A DNA stretch of 64,000 bases from Paenibacillus lutimineralis (GCF_003991425.1 NZ_CP034346.1:595501-659500); one strand, 5' to 3'. Positions 34,982 to 44,533 are shown, counted from the first letter of the stretch. Program-made: numbers and translations. The notes: generated by a model not told the origin, from the letters alone.

Positions 34982-36940
34982 GTGTCGGTACAGAAGGAAA
35001 TGGATGTTGTTACGGATTATGGGGATCTTGCTGTAACGGATGGAATTTCTGTGTTTGATTCTAAATTTGACGAAGCGTTTTACTATGATGGCGATGATTT
35101 AGGGGTTACCTATACACCGGAGCAGACTACGTTCAGATTGTGGGCACCAACGGCCTCTGAAGCGAGCGTGATGATCTATGATAGCTCGGATGGAGCGCTT
35201 GTTGAGCGCAAGCCGATGGTTCGCGACGTTCGTGGGACCTGGGTGCTTACGGTGAACGGGGATTGCAATCATTGGTATTATACGTTCGGTGTGCAGGTTG
35301 GCAGTCAGTGGAATGAGGCGGTTGATCCTTATGCCAAAGCTGTTGGCGTCAATGGGGACCGCGGGGTTGTGCTCGATCTGAGCAGTACGCGGCCACAGCG
35401 CTGGACGGAAGATAGGCCTCTATTGGCAGCTCCAGTCGATGCGGTGATCTACGAGCTTCATGTTAAGGACTTATCGATTCATCCGCAGAGCGGAAGTGGC
35501 TATCCCGGGAAGTTCCTTGGTTTGGCGGAGAGTGGTACGACAGGACCGGATGGAATACCAACAGGGCTCGATTATATTTCTGGACTTGGTGTAACCCATG
35601 TGCAGTTGCTGCCGGTATATGATTACGCAACGGAGAGTGTAGATGAGACGAAGCCGGAGCTTCCACAATACAATTGGGGATATGATCCGAAAAATTATAA
35701 TGTCCCGGAAGGCTCCTATGCCACGGACCCTTATTCCCCGGAGCTCAGAATCAGAGAGTTGAAGCAGACGATTCAGGCACTCCATGACCGCGGAATCCGG
35801 GTCATTATGGATGTCGTGTACAATCACGTCTATGACGGATACTTGGTCAATTTCACCAAGCTCGTTCCCGGCTATTATTTGCGCTATAAAGAGGATGGAA
35901 CCTTCTCTAACGGCAGCTTCTGCGGGAATGAATGCGCTTCGGAGCGGGCGATGATGTCCAAATTCATTGTCGATTCGGTCGTATATTGGGCGCAGGAGTA
36001 TCATATGGATGGCTTCCGTTTTGACCTGATGGGGCTAACGGATATCGCTACGATGAATGAGATCAGGCGTCGTCTCGATAAGATCGATCCTTCCATTATG
36101 ATGATCGGTGAAGGCTGGGTGATGGATACGGTATTGCCAGAGGCCCAGCGTGCCAATCAGAGCAATGCTGCGCTTCTTCCGCGGATTGGCCAGTTCAATG
36201 ATGGTTTCCGGGATACGGTGAAGGGCGATATTTTCGTATATAGCCTGAAGGGCTTTGTTAGTCTAGGACGCGGCTTCGAAGAGAAGGTGAAGCGGGGGAT
36301 TGTCGGCGGGATCAAGTACGAGGGTGTAATCGCGCAGTATGCTACTGAGCCAGATCAGACAGTCAACTATGTAGAATGCCATGATAATCATACGTTATGG
36401 GATAAACTAGTGCTCTCTACGGATGGCCATACGGATGAGGAACGGCGCAGCATGCACCGGCTTGCTTCGGCGATGGTCTTAACGAGCCAAGGCATTCCGT
36501 TCATTCACGCTGGACAGGAGTTCATGCGCACGAAGCAGGGGGTAGAGAACAGCTACAAATCCTCGATTGAGATTAATCAGATGGATTGGCAACGCTGCGC
36601 CGAGCACCAGAGCGATGTTTTGTATATGTGCAGCCTAATTAAGCTGCGTCAGTCGCACCCGGCCTTCCGCTTGAGAACGGCGCGAGAGATCAGAAGGCAT
36701 CTCCATTTCGAACAAGCGCCAGACCATGCCATCGCGTATACATTGCGCAATCATGCCGGAGGGGATCCGGATCGTCATCTGTATGTTCTGTACAACGCAA
36801 ATCCAGAACCGACTACACTTGAACTTCCAGAGCTCGGGGATTGGGAAGTGCATTTCGGCAATGAGCAGGTCATCTCCCTGAAGAAGCAGCAAATTCAAGT
36901 ACATGGAGTAGGTATGGTTGTACTGGCCGTTCATTCTTAA
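34982..36940 (+). CDS. type I pullulanase (GH13_14)
   Basis: A 652-aa debranching enzyme that hydrolyses alpha-1,6 links in pullulan, glycogen or branched maltodextrins. The N-terminal part has a CBM48-like domain (TTFRLWAPTASEASVMIYD). YNWGYDP is the type I pullulanase signature. The catalytic barrel shows MDVVYNHV, GFRFDLMGL (nucleophile Asp348), GEGW (acid Glu377) and YVECHDNHTL. No signal peptide, so it acts in the cytoplasm. GTG 34982 is chosen because AGGAG (34969-34973) is 8 nt away; the upstream in-frame GTG overlaps that Shine-Dalgarno. It feeds linear maltodextrin to the GH13_20 and GH65 enzymes encoded next door. Confidence 0.94.
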   Translation: MSVQKEMDVVTDYGDLAVTDGISVFDSKFDEAFYYDGDDLGVTYTPEQTTFRLWAPTASEASVMIYDSSDGALVERKPMVRDVRGTWVLTVNGDCNHWYYTFGVQVGSQWNEAVDPYAKAVGVNGDRGVVLDLSSTRPQRWTEDRPLLAAPVDAVIYELHVKDLSIHPQSGSGYPGKFLGLAESGTTGPDGIPTGLDYISGLGVTHVQLLPVYDYATESVDETKPELPQYNWGYDPKNYNVPEGSYATDPYSPELRIRELKQTIQALHDRGIRVIMDVVYNHVYDGYLVNFTKLVPGYYLRYKEDGTFSNGSFCGNECASERAMMSKFIVDSVVYWAQEYHMDGFRFDLMGLTDIATMNEIRRRLDKIDPSIMMIGEGWVMDTVLPEAQRANQSNAALLPRIGQFNDGFRDTVKGDIFVYSLKGFVSLGRGFEEKVKRGIVGGIKYEGVIAQYATEPDQTVNYVECHDNHTLWDKLVLSTDGHTDEERRSMHRLASAMVLTSQGIPFIHAGQEFMRTKQGVENSYKSSIEINQMDWQRCAEHQSDVLYMCSLIKLRQSHPAFRLRTAREIRRHLHFEQAPDHAIAYTLRNHAGGDPDRHLYVLYNANPEPTTLELPELGDWEVHFGNEQVISLKKQQIQVHGVGMVVLAVHS

Positions 36941-36954
36941 TAATAAGTAAAAAA

Positions 36955-36992
36955 GGGCCATTCCTGAATGCAAAATTCAGGAATGGCCCTTT
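36955..36992. terminator. bidirectional terminator
   Basis: Perfect 15-bp stem GGGCCATTCCTGAAT with loop GCAAA, flanked by A- and T-runs; between convergent pullulanase and maltose phosphorylase genes. Confidence 0.9.
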
Positions 36993-37002
36993 AAGTTTGT
37001 CT

Positions 37003-39321
37003 TTATAAGTTTGCCGAGGCGTTCTGATGCTTGATCTCACCATGTCCATCCACGGTATAGCTCGTGTCATATACGCAGATTGCCGCAGGGGCATCGGTCT
37101 CATTAACGACATGAATGCTGTCTCCGGTTACGTTCACCTTCAGGCGTGAGTCACGGAACATAACCTTGAACGAGAAATTGTCCCAATGAGATGGTACAAA
37201 AGGACGCAGAACCAATTCTCCGTCTACGACGCGAAGCCCGCCAAAGCCCTGAACGATGGACATCCAGGTGCCTGCCATGCTGGTCGTATGACAGCCGTCC
37301 TCTGTATCGTTGTTATAGTTGTCCAGATCGAGTCTGGCCGTCCGCAGATACATCTCATAGGCTTTCTCCTGATAACCGAGCTCGCAGGCAATAATAGAGT
37401 GCACGCAAGGGGACAGGGAGGACTCATGCACCGTTATCGGCTCATAGAAATCGAAGTTCCGTTTCTTCGTATCAAGATCATAATGGTTGCCAAGGAAATA
37501 CAAGCCTTGCAATACATCAGCTTGCTTAATGAAGCAGGAACGCAAAATGCGGTCCCAGGACCAGTTCTGATTGATCGGCAGATTTCCAGCCGGAAGGTCC
37601 TTCACAGCGATCAGTTCCTTATCTAGGAAGCCATCCTGCTGCAGGAATACACCGCGTTCTTCATCGTACGGATAATACATATTGTCGATAATATGCTGCC
37701 ATTGCTTCGTCTCTTCTTCCTGCAAATCAAGCTTGTCGATTAGAGCCTGATATCTGTCCGACTCATTAGCCTTCAGGTATTCAAGGACCTCCAGCGTATA
37801 TTCGAGCGTCCAGACGGCAATCCGATTCGTATACCAGTTGTTGTTGACGTTGTTCTCGTACTCGTTCGGTCCGGTAACGCCAAGCATGACGTATTTGTTC
37901 TTAGCCTTGGAGAAGTTCACGCGCTGCTCCCAGAAGCGGGAGATCTCAGCTAGCACTTCAAGTCCGTATTGGCCCAGATATGCGAAGTCGCCAGTGTAAT
38001 TCACATAGTTATAGATCGCATAGGCAATCGCACCATTACGATGAATTTCCTCAAATGTAATCTCCCATTCGTTATGGCACTCCTCACCGTTCATCGTTAC
38101 CATCGGGTAGAGGGCGCCTTTGGTGAAGCCGAGCTTCTTCGCATTCTCTTTGGCCTTCTCGAGATGCTTGTAGCGATAGATCAAGAGATTGCGGGCGATA
38201 TGGGAATCCGCGGTACTAAGGTAGAAAGGAATGCAGTAAGCTTCTGTATCCCAATAAGTGCTTCCGCCGTATTTCTCACCAGTGAAGCCTTTCGGGCCGA
38301 TGTTGAGGCGGTCATCCTCACCGCTATAGGTCTGATTCAATTGGAAAATATTAAAGCGGATCGCCTGCTGCGCCGAGACATCGCCTTCGATAATAATATC
38401 GCTATCTCTCCATTTATCAGCCCATCCGGCAGCCTGTTCGCTGAGCAGGGTATCAAATCCGGCTTGCTTAGCAGCCGTGAGCAGGCTTTTACCAGCCGCA
38501 ACCAAATCGCCAAGTCCATGATCACGGGAGGTCACATTGGCTACATACTTGAACAAAGTAATCGGCTCATTTGCATGCGCCTCAACGCTGACTTCACCGG
38601 CAACGTATTTCTCCTTCTCGCTTACGACAGGTTGGATATCCAGCTTGGAGCCATTCTTGAATATGTCAAAAGACATCACCGAGGTCACATGGAAGTCCAG
38701 CTTCTTCGTCTTCACCGTCAGATAATAAAGTTCAGGCTCGGCAGATTTCTCTACCTCTAGCCAGAATTTCTCCTCATAGTTGGAGTCCTTATTCTGTACA
38801 TCCCCGTCAAGATATGGGTTTAGCGTGATTGTCCCGTTAAAATTGAGCGGCGTTACCGTATAGCGAATCGCCCCGATCTCATGGCGTTTGACACTGACGA
38901 AGCGGATCGCTTCCACCGCCACCTCTTTGCCGTCCTTCAGAACAGCGGTAAAACGGCGGGACAGATAGCCTTCCTTCATATTCAGCTCGCGCACGAAGTC
39001 CTTGACTTCGCACTCTGCCAGATCAAGCACAGCGCCATCGATCGTGACATTGATTCCGATCCAGTTCGTACTATTCAGTACTTTGGCAAAATACTCCGGG
39101 TATCCGTTCTTCCACCAGCCTACGCGGGTTTTGTCCGGATAATATACTCCAGCCATGTAACTGCCCTGTAGGCTTGTGCCGCTGTATTGCTCTTCGAAAT
39201 TGGCCCGCTGTCCCATATATCCGTTGCCGATGCTGAAGATACTTTCGGATATTTCATGGTTTTGCGGGTCGAAGGACTCTTCGATGATGGACCATTCATC
39301 TAATTTCAAATATTGCTTCAC
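37003..39321 (-). CDS. mapA: GH65 maltose phosphorylase
   Basis: A 772-aa inverting phosphorylase converting maltose and phosphate to glucose and beta-glucose-1-phosphate. Features: NGYMGQRANFEE near the N-terminus, YWDTEAYCIPFYL, TMNGEECHNEWEIT (the HNEWEI loop seen in maltose-specific members) and GVTGPNEYENNVNNN with general acid Glu487. The length matches Lactobacillus-type maltose phosphorylase. GTG start with AAGGAG 8 nt ahead. The gene follows pgmB, whose product uses the beta-glucose-1-phosphate. Kojibiose or trehalose specificity is possible within GH65 but less likely given the loop and neighbours. Confidence 0.93.
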   Translation of the reverse strand: MKQYLKLDEWSIIEESFDPQNHEISESIFSIGNGYMGQRANFEEQYSGTSLQGSYMAGVYYPDKTRVGWWKNGYPEYFAKVLNSTNWIGINVTIDGAVLDLAECEVKDFVRELNMKEGYLSRRFTAVLKDGKEVAVEAIRFVSVKRHEIGAIRYTVTPLNFNGTITLNPYLDGDVQNKDSNYEEKFWLEVEKSAEPELYYLTVKTKKLDFHVTSVMSFDIFKNGSKLDIQPVVSEKEKYVAGEVSVEAHANEPITLFKYVANVTSRDHGLGDLVAAGKSLLTAAKQAGFDTLLSEQAAGWADKWRDSDIIIEGDVSAQQAIRFNIFQLNQTYSGEDDRLNIGPKGFTGEKYGGSTYWDTEAYCIPFYLSTADSHIARNLLIYRYKHLEKAKENAKKLGFTKGALYPMVTMNGEECHNEWEITFEEIHRNGAIAYAIYNYVNYTGDFAYLGQYGLEVLAEISRFWEQRVNFSKAKNKYVMLGVTGPNEYENNVNNNWYTNRIAVWTLEYTLEVLEYLKANESDRYQALIDKLDLQEEETKQWQHIIDNMYYPYDEERGVFLQQDGFLDKELIAVKDLPAGNLPINQNWSWDRILRSCFIKQADVLQGLYFLGNHYDLDTKKRNFDFYEPITVHESSLSPCVHSIIACELGYQEKAYEMYLRTARLDLDNYNNDTEDGCHTTSMAGTWMSIVQGFGGLRVVDGELVLRPFVPSHWDNFSFKVMFRDSRLKVNVTGDSIHVVNETDAPAAICVYDTSYTVDGHGEIKHQNASANL

Positions 39322-39428
39322 GTTGATCTCTCCTTTTCATAACATCATTTATATGTTTAATGAGTGGTGAACAAAGCTATGCTTTATATCAACAAGCCCT
39401 TTTGCCTGCCCCTGACTTTTGGCGGCTC

Positions 39429-40091
39429 TTAAGCTTGTTCGAGCTGATCTAGACGTTCCACGGTCATCTCGGCGAGGGAAGCGATCACGAAGTCAGCCTG
39501 GCCTAGCGTCGCCAGTGACCCGATACCGATGCAATTCATATCAGCGCGGCGTGCTGCTTCAATCCCGGCTTCGGCGTCCTCGAAGACGACGCAACTTTCG
39601 GGGGATATGCCAAGCTCCTGAGCTCCCAGTATGAACACTTCAGGATCAGGTTTGGCACTAGAAGTATGTGTGCCGTCGATGATGGCATCAAAATAGGGGG
39701 TCAGTCCTGTATTGTTCAGGATGGTCATCGCATTTTTACTGGCTGAACCCAGTGCGGTCTTCAGCCCGTTCTCCCGGCAGGCTTGCAGAAATTCCAACGC
39801 TCCTGGCAAGATTTCCGTATGATCCATCCGGGAGATTGATTCAACATACCAATCGTTCTTGCGCGCGGCTAGCTCCTGCTTCTTAGCATCCTCCAATGTG
39901 AGCCTCCCAATACTTAGCAGAATGTCGAGCGAGGCCATACGGCTAACGCCCTTTAATCTTTCGTTATCCTGCTCCGTAAAATCGAAGCCCAACTCATTGG
40001 CCAGCCGCTTCCAGGCTAAATAGTGGTATTTGGCGGTGTCTACGAGAACGCCGTCAAGGTCGAACAGACAAGCTTGAATGTGACTCATCAT
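39429..40091 (-). CDS. pgmB: beta-phosphoglucomutase
   Basis: A 220-aa HAD-superfamily mutase converting beta-glucose-1-phosphate to glucose-6-phosphate. The motif FDLDGVLVDTAKYHYLAWK gives nucleophile Asp11 and acid/base Asp13; GVSRMASLDILL is the substrate-specificity cap, GSASKN motif II, SAKPDPEVF with the conserved Lys, and VVFEDAEAGIEAA motif IV. AGGAGGAG lies just upstream; ATG 40091 or the next codon 40088 could be the start. It lies between the LacI regulator and maltose phosphorylase genes in one leftward set, completing phosphorolytic maltose use. Confidence 0.95.
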   Translation of the reverse strand: MMSHIQACLFDLDGVLVDTAKYHYLAWKRLANELGFDFTEQDNERLKGVSRMASLDILLSIGRLTLEDAKKQELAARKNDWYVESISRMDHTEILPGALEFLQACRENGLKTALGSASKNAMTILNNTGLTPYFDAIIDGTHTSSAKPDPEVFILGAQELGISPESCVVFEDAEAGIEAARRADMNCIGIGSLATLGQADFVIASLAEMTVERLDQLEQA

Positions 40092-40135
40092 ATCTCCTCC
40101 TGCAATGAATAGTGGAATAACAGTGAATTACGATT

Positions 40136-40152
40136 TTGCGCAAACGTTTGAA
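40136..40152 (-). promoter_or_regulatory. LacI-type operator before pgmB-mapA
   Basis: TTGCGCAAACGTTTGAA contains the perfect palindrome CAAACGTTTG. It lies between the regulator gene and pgmB, about 45 nt before pgmB. It strongly resembles MalR operators described in streptococci (CGCAAACGTTTGC). Confidence 0.65.
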
Positions 40153-40211
40153 TCAATATTAAAAAATAAAAGAAGCGCGAATGCTTCCATTATTTTTGTA
40201 GAATGGGGACA

Positions 40212-41249
40212 TCAAACCTTCGGAACGGAGAATATAGAAGACTCGCGTACGACCAGGCGATGTGGAATGACATATCTTGCTGTGCTCACTTTATCGTTGT
40301 CTTTGTGCTGAATCGCTTGAATCAACATCTGGGAAGCGGTGTATCCCATATTATAAATCCCGATATCGACACTGCTCAGCGGGGGTGTAGACATCTCCGC
40401 CAGCGGAATATTGTTGAAGCTTACCAAGCATAGATCGTCAGGAATCTTGTAGTTGAGCTCGTGCAATCCCCGCAACACGCCAAAGGAAATGACATCGTCG
40501 ACCAGAACAACCGCTGTAGGGCGGTCGGGAAGATTCATGAAGAAAGAGATGGCCCGATACCCGCTCTCCTGTAGGAATTCGCCTTCGACAATCCATTCCG
40601 GCTTCGATTCCAACCCGGCATCGCTCAATGCCTGCAGATAACCTTGCAAGCGATCCTTGGATACGACGAGATCAGGAGGACCGCTGACAAATCCGATCCG
40701 CTGATGTCCGAGCGAGACCAAATGCTTCGTTGCATCGTAGGAGGCTTGTACATTATCTGTATCAACCGATAAAATATCGGCGTATTGCTCACTGCGCCCA
40801 ATCAGGACGAACTTATGATTATTTTGGTATAGAAAATCGACAACAGGATCGTCGGTTCTTGAATAGAGTAAGATCACCCCATCTACTCGGTGTCCGTTCA
40901 AGAGCCTGGCTACCCCTTCAACCTCATCTTTCTCATTGGCTCCGGAACTCAGCAGCACATCAAAACCTTGACGATTAGCTTGGGTAACGATACCACGGAT
41001 CAACTCCATGAAGAAGAAATTGGAGAACAACTCTTCGGCAGACTTCGGCAGCATAATGCAGATGCTGTTGGTCGTCCGGGATACGAGGCTCTTTGCCATA
41101 ATATTCGGATGATAGCCGAGCTCCTCCATAATTTCTCTTACTCTTCTTGAGGTTTCTGCGCTTATTCTGGGATGGTTGGATAGCACCCGGGACACGGTGG
41201 AGGGCGATACTCCTGCTTTTTTGGCGACGTCCTTGATCGTAACGGCCAT
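40212..41249 (-). CDS. LacI-family regulator, MalR-like
   Basis: A 345-aa repressor. The N-terminal helix-turn-helix is TIKDVAKKAGVSPSTVSRVLSNHPRIS (landmark only), followed by a hinge and a periplasmic-binding-protein-like effector domain (HRVDGVILLYSR, LGHQRIGFVSGPP, PTAVVLVDDVISFGVL). ATG 41249 with AAGGAG 9 nt ahead is chosen over the in-frame ATG at 41309. Lying between GH13_20 and pgmB-mapA, it most likely senses maltose or maltodextrin and represses these genes through the CAAACGTTTG-type sites, including one upstream of itself. Confidence 0.92.
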   Translation of the reverse strand: MAVTIKDVAKKAGVSPSTVSRVLSNHPRISAETSRRVREIMEELGYHPNIMAKSLVSRTTNSICIMLPKSAEELFSNFFFMELIRGIVTQANRQGFDVLLSSGANEKDEVEGVARLLNGHRVDGVILLYSRTDDPVVDFLYQNNHKFVLIGRSEQYADILSVDTDNVQASYDATKHLVSLGHQRIGFVSGPPDLVVSKDRLQGYLQALSDAGLESKPEWIVEGEFLQESGYRAISFFMNLPDRPTAVVLVDDVISFGVLRGLHELNYKIPDDLCLVSFNNIPLAEMSTPPLSSVDIGIYNMGYTASQMLIQAIQHKDNDKVSTARYVIPHRLVVRESSIFSVPKV

Positions 41250-41331
41250 TGAAATACTCTCCTTTGTGGAACCGTTTGCTTTACACAGTAATATTAATCG
41301 ATAAGGCATCGAATGTAAATAGGATTAGTGG

Positions 41332-41345
41332 TATCGTTTGCGCAA
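41332..41345 (-). promoter_or_regulatory. LacI-type operator before regulator gene
   Basis: Read leftward, TTGCGCAAACGATA shares TTGCGCAAACG with the pgmB site. It lies about 85 nt before the regulator start and suggests autoregulation. Confidence 0.5.
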
Positions 41346-41383
41346 CACAGTTACTTGCGTATTCAAACATCCATCATAAAAAT

Positions 41384-41420
41384 AAAGCCCCCTCCTAATG
41401 CTGCTAGTATGGGAGGGGGC
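41384..41420 (-). terminator. terminator after GH13_20 gene
   Basis: Stem GCCCCCTCC/GGAGGGGGC (41387-41395, 41412-41420). Read leftward it is followed by TTTATTTTTAT. Confidence 0.85.
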
Positions 41421-41432
41421 GTGAATGATCGA

Positions 41433-43178
41433 TTATCGTTCCGATGTTAGAATGGCGTAGCCATAAGCAGGCAGCCTTACCATCAGCTTGCCGTCAGCTG
41501 CTGTATAACCCTTACCACTGATCTTGTCCAGCCATAGCTTATCTGTCGTATCGATCTCGAAGGTTTGGCCAGCGTCGTCATTGTTAAGCAATACAATTGC
41601 CGATTCTCCGCCCAGCTTACGCTCATAGGCGAGCTTCGAGCCGCCCTTCTCAGCTTCTAGGAAGCGGATTGTACCGGTGCGCAGCGGAGCCAGCTCCTTG
41701 CGCAAGGCGATCAGCTTGCGATAGAAGTCGAACAAGTCCTGATCCTGATGTTCAGGGCGCCATTCCATACATTTACGGCAATCTGGATCCGGTCCACCGT
41801 CAAGGCCGACTTCATCTCCATAGTAAATGCAAGGCGTGCCCATATAAGTGAATTGGAACAATGCAGCCAGCTTCATCCGATCCTTGTTATCATCGCACAG
41901 GGTTAACAAACGCGGAGTATCATGGCTGTCCAACAGATTGAAGGCCACTTCGCTCGCTTGTTGCGGATAACGGGAAATTTGCTGGCCGATAACATTGGCG
42001 AAGCTTTGAGCGTCCATCTTTTGCCGGATGACAAAATCAATTACCGCATTGGTGAACGGATAGTTCATTACGGCATCGAACTGGTCGCCTTGTAGCCAAG
42101 GAGAAGACTCATGCCAAATCTCACCGAGAATGTATGCTTCGGGATTCGCCTTCTTAACCACTTTGCGGAATTCGCGCCAGAACTGGTGGTCTACTTCATT
42201 CGCTACATCAAGTCTCCAGCCGTCAATGCCCACTTCTTTGATCCAGAATTCAGCGACATTCAGCAAATACTGCTTTGTCTCCGGGTTGCTGGTGTTCAGC
42301 TTCGGCATGATCGGCTCGAACGAGAAGGTATCATAGGTCGGTAGGCCGCGGGTCGGATCAAGCGGGAACTGATGAATATGGAACCAGTCTTTATAGCGGG
42401 ACTTCTCACCCTTTTCCAGCACGTCAAGGAATGGGGCAAAAGCTTGTCCAGAGTGATTGAAGACCGCGTCCAACACTACCCGGATTTCCCGCTCATGGCA
42501 AGCCTTGACCAGCTTCTTCATCGTATCCACATCACCGAAATGTGGGTCGATCTTCATATAGTCCGTCGTATCGTACTTGTGGTTGGTTGTTGCCTCAAAT
42601 ACCGGTGTAAAATAGATGGCATTAATGCCGAGCTCACTCAAGTGATCTATATGATCGATGACCCCTTGCAAATCGCCGCCAAAGAAATTGTGGCGCTCTG
42701 GCTTGCCGCCCCAAGGGAGCACATCTTCCGGGTCATTGTCTGGATTGCCGTTAGCGAAGCGTTCCGGGAAGATCTGATAGAATACGGCATCCTTAACCCA
42801 TTCCGGGACAGTGAATATATCAGCTGGATTAAGGAAGGGGTATTCGAACAGCCGATCTGGATTTTCAGGTCGTTCAGGAGAGAAGTTATCCTCCGTCATC
42901 CACATTTCACGATCCGCGCTCTTGAGCAGGAATCCGTATTTAAGTCTGCGGTACGTTGGTTTGATCGCACACTCCCAATAGTCGAACATTTCATCGCTAA
43001 TCAGCTTCCGCATAGGAACCAGTTCCTTGCTCTGATCCCACATATATTTATCGCCAGCAAAAGCGAAAGCCTGTAATAGATCCCCCTTCTTGGCACGAAG
43101 GCGGAGATGAATCGTCTCTTGATCATAAGCATAGGACCAGTTGAGCTTAGGACGGTGGTAAACTGCTTCAAGCAACAT
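41433..43178 (-). CDS. GH13_20 neopullulanase/cyclomaltodextrinase/maltogenic amylase
   Basis: A 581-aa alpha-glucan hydrolase with the CBM34-like N-terminal domain that marks subfamily 20, then WVKDAVFYQIFPERFANG, DAVFNHSG, GWRLDVANEVDHQFW (nucleophile Asp324), GEIWHE (acid Glu353) and LLDSHDTPR. Family enzymes split cyclodextrin, pullulan and maltodextrins to maltose and glucose. No signal peptide, so cytoplasmic. ATG 43178 has AGGAGG 7 nt ahead and is preferred over in-frame ATGs further upstream, which fall in a leader carrying a terminator hairpin. Maltose made here is the substrate of the GH65 enzyme. Confidence 0.93.
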   Translation of the reverse strand: MLLEAVYHRPKLNWSYAYDQETIHLRLRAKKGDLLQAFAFAGDKYMWDQSKELVPMRKLISDEMFDYWECAIKPTYRRLKYGFLLKSADREMWMTEDNFSPERPENPDRLFEYPFLNPADIFTVPEWVKDAVFYQIFPERFANGNPDNDPEDVLPWGGKPERHNFFGGDLQGVIDHIDHLSELGINAIYFTPVFEATTNHKYDTTDYMKIDPHFGDVDTMKKLVKACHEREIRVVLDAVFNHSGQAFAPFLDVLEKGEKSRYKDWFHIHQFPLDPTRGLPTYDTFSFEPIMPKLNTSNPETKQYLLNVAEFWIKEVGIDGWRLDVANEVDHQFWREFRKVVKKANPEAYILGEIWHESSPWLQGDQFDAVMNYPFTNAVIDFVIRQKMDAQSFANVIGQQISRYPQQASEVAFNLLDSHDTPRLLTLCDDNKDRMKLAALFQFTYMGTPCIYYGDEVGLDGGPDPDCRKCMEWRPEHQDQDLFDFYRKLIALRKELAPLRTGTIRFLEAEKGGSKLAYERKLGGESAIVLLNNDDAGQTFEIDTTDKLWLDKISGKGYTAADGKLMVRLPAYGYAILTSER

Positions 43179-43212
43179 AAGTAATCCTCCTGATTCTGTT
43201 ATAATAGGTTGT

Positions 43213-43269
43213 GAAAAAAACAAAAAAAGATACTCCAGAGCCGAAAAAACTAGGGCCGAGGATGTATCT
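43213..43269 (-). terminator. leader terminator or sRNA 3' end upstream of GH13_20
   Basis: Read leftward, AGATACATCC pairs with GGAGTATCT (inner GGC/GCC), followed by TTTTTTTG and another T-run. It lies only 34 nt before the GH13_20 start codon and downstream of its promoter, so it would stop transcription before the gene unless overcome. A second hairpin, ACGCCCC/GGGGCGT, lies at 43295-43315. Confidence 0.65.
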
Positions 43270-43347
43270 TGCGATAACAGTGCCTTCAAATTGTACGCCC
43301 CTCTACAAGGGGCGTTTATGTAACATAAAAATGATTTATTCGACTGG

Positions 43348-43376
43348 ATTATAGCACTGTTCAAACCTTTGCACAA
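43348..43376 (-). promoter_or_regulatory. GH13_20 promoter with LacI-type operator
   Basis: Read leftward: TTGTGC, 17 nt, TATAAT. The operator-like TTGTGCAAAGGTTTGAA covers the -35 box. The start point would be near 43341, leaving a leader of about 160 nt before GH13_20. Confidence 0.7.
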
Positions 43377-43411
43377 GGGAGGTTCAGCAACTCCATTTTC
43401 GAACTACCTAT

Positions 43412-43439
43412 TTTACTAAATTATATTGCTCGTTATAAT
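43412..43439 (+). promoter_or_regulatory. promoter for second LacI gene
   Basis: TTTACT and TATAAT separated by 16 nt, divergent from the GH13_20 promoter. Confidence 0.5.
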
Positions 43440-43494
43440 GGGAGGTACCAACGACGATGAGCGTGCAAGCCTGGAAATAGGATCGGAGGGGCAC

Positions 43495-44532
43495 ATGACT
43501 ACACTGAAGGAAATTGCAGAACGGGTAGGTGTCTCCATCTCGACTGTGTCGCGGGTCATTAATCAGAATGATAGCAGAAGGATTAGTGAAGAGACGAAGC
43601 AGAAGATATGGAAGGCTGCTAAGGAAATGAACTATAGTTCAACCCGCAGGACAAAGTCTGCCAAGACGAAGCAGGGCAGGGATGCTACATTGGCTAGACC
43701 CGCTATCGGATGTATATTAGCGCTGCAGGATAACAAATACAATCATCCATACTTCTCCCCGATTATTCAGGGGATCGAAGCGAAGCTGCTGGAAAGAGGC
43801 TTATCTATGGCCTTCTTACACACGCAAGCTGAACTGCATAACGAAGCTATATTGGAATCTATGTTGGAAGTGACGAATCTGCAGGGCATTATTTGCATCG
43901 AGGGGTTAAGCAAGGAACTCTATAAGCGGCTCAAGGGACGGGTTCCGCTGCTCGTAGGCATCGATGTGAATGACCCGGATATTCCGGTCGTTACCTATGA
44001 TCGGGTCGCGGCGGCCCAAATGGCAGTCAGACATCTGATCGAGCGCGGCCACACAAGAATCGGGTTCATTGGCGGTATCGGCTTATCGGGCAGCCTGGAT
44101 CGGGAGAAGCGGTATGTTGGCTATCGTAAAACGCTCGAGGAGCACGGATTGGAATACCGGGACGAGTGGGTAATTAACGCTAATTGGGACGCGGATGAGA
44201 GCTATCAGAGGATGAAGGATCTGCTTGATCTGTCGGAACGGCCGACAGCGATGTTCAGTGCCAGCGACATGCTGGCCATTGGAGCAATGAGGGCATCTGC
44301 CGAAGTAGGAATGAGCCTGCCTTTGGACATGTCTTTTGTCAGCATAGATGATATTGAGTTCTCCAAATATACAGCGCCGCCATTAACGACAGTGCAAGTT
44401 CCAAAATACGAAATGGGCTATGCAGCAGCCAAAATAATGGTGGACAGCATGGAGGAGGCCTATCCATTTCCATTTCGAATGCAAGTTCCTATTCAACTTA
44501 AAAAGCGGCAATCTGTTCATCCCATGAAATAA
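43495..44532 (+). CDS. LacI-family regulator
   Basis: A 345-aa repressor. Helix-turn-helix TLKEIAERVGVSISTVSRVI (residues about 3-22), then an unusually Lys/Thr/Arg-rich linker (RRTKSAKTKQGRD), and a sugar-binding-protein-like domain (GIICIEGLSKEL, ERGHTRIGFIGG, PTAMFSASDMLAIGAM, FVSIDDIEFSKYTAPPLTTVQ). ATG 43495 has GGAGGGG just upstream; the ATG at 43426 overlaps the promoter. Divergent from GH13_20 and ahead of a Gfo/Idh/MocA gene, it could control either. It differs clearly from the other LacI protein at 40.2-41.2 kb, so the two likely sense different sugars. Confidence 0.92.
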   Translation: MTTLKEIAERVGVSISTVSRVINQNDSRRISEETKQKIWKAAKEMNYSSTRRTKSAKTKQGRDATLARPAIGCILALQDNKYNHPYFSPIIQGIEAKLLERGLSMAFLHTQAELHNEAILESMLEVTNLQGIICIEGLSKELYKRLKGRVPLLVGIDVNDPDIPVVTYDRVAAAQMAVRHLIERGHTRIGFIGGIGLSGSLDREKRYVGYRKTLEEHGLEYRDEWVINANWDADESYQRMKDLLDLSERPTAMFSASDMLAIGAMRASAEVGMSLPLDMSFVSIDDIEFSKYTAPPLTTVQVPKYEMGYAAAKIMVDSMEEAYPFPFRMQVPIQLKKRQSVHPMK

Positions 44533-44533
44533 G

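Noticed and set aside
37969..38760. 263-codon rightward frame opposite maltose phosphorylase
   Set aside because: Antisense to a gene with intact catalytic motifs; composition is not protein-like.
42372..43076. 234-codon rightward frame opposite GH13_20
   Set aside because: Antisense shadow without ribosome site or domain.
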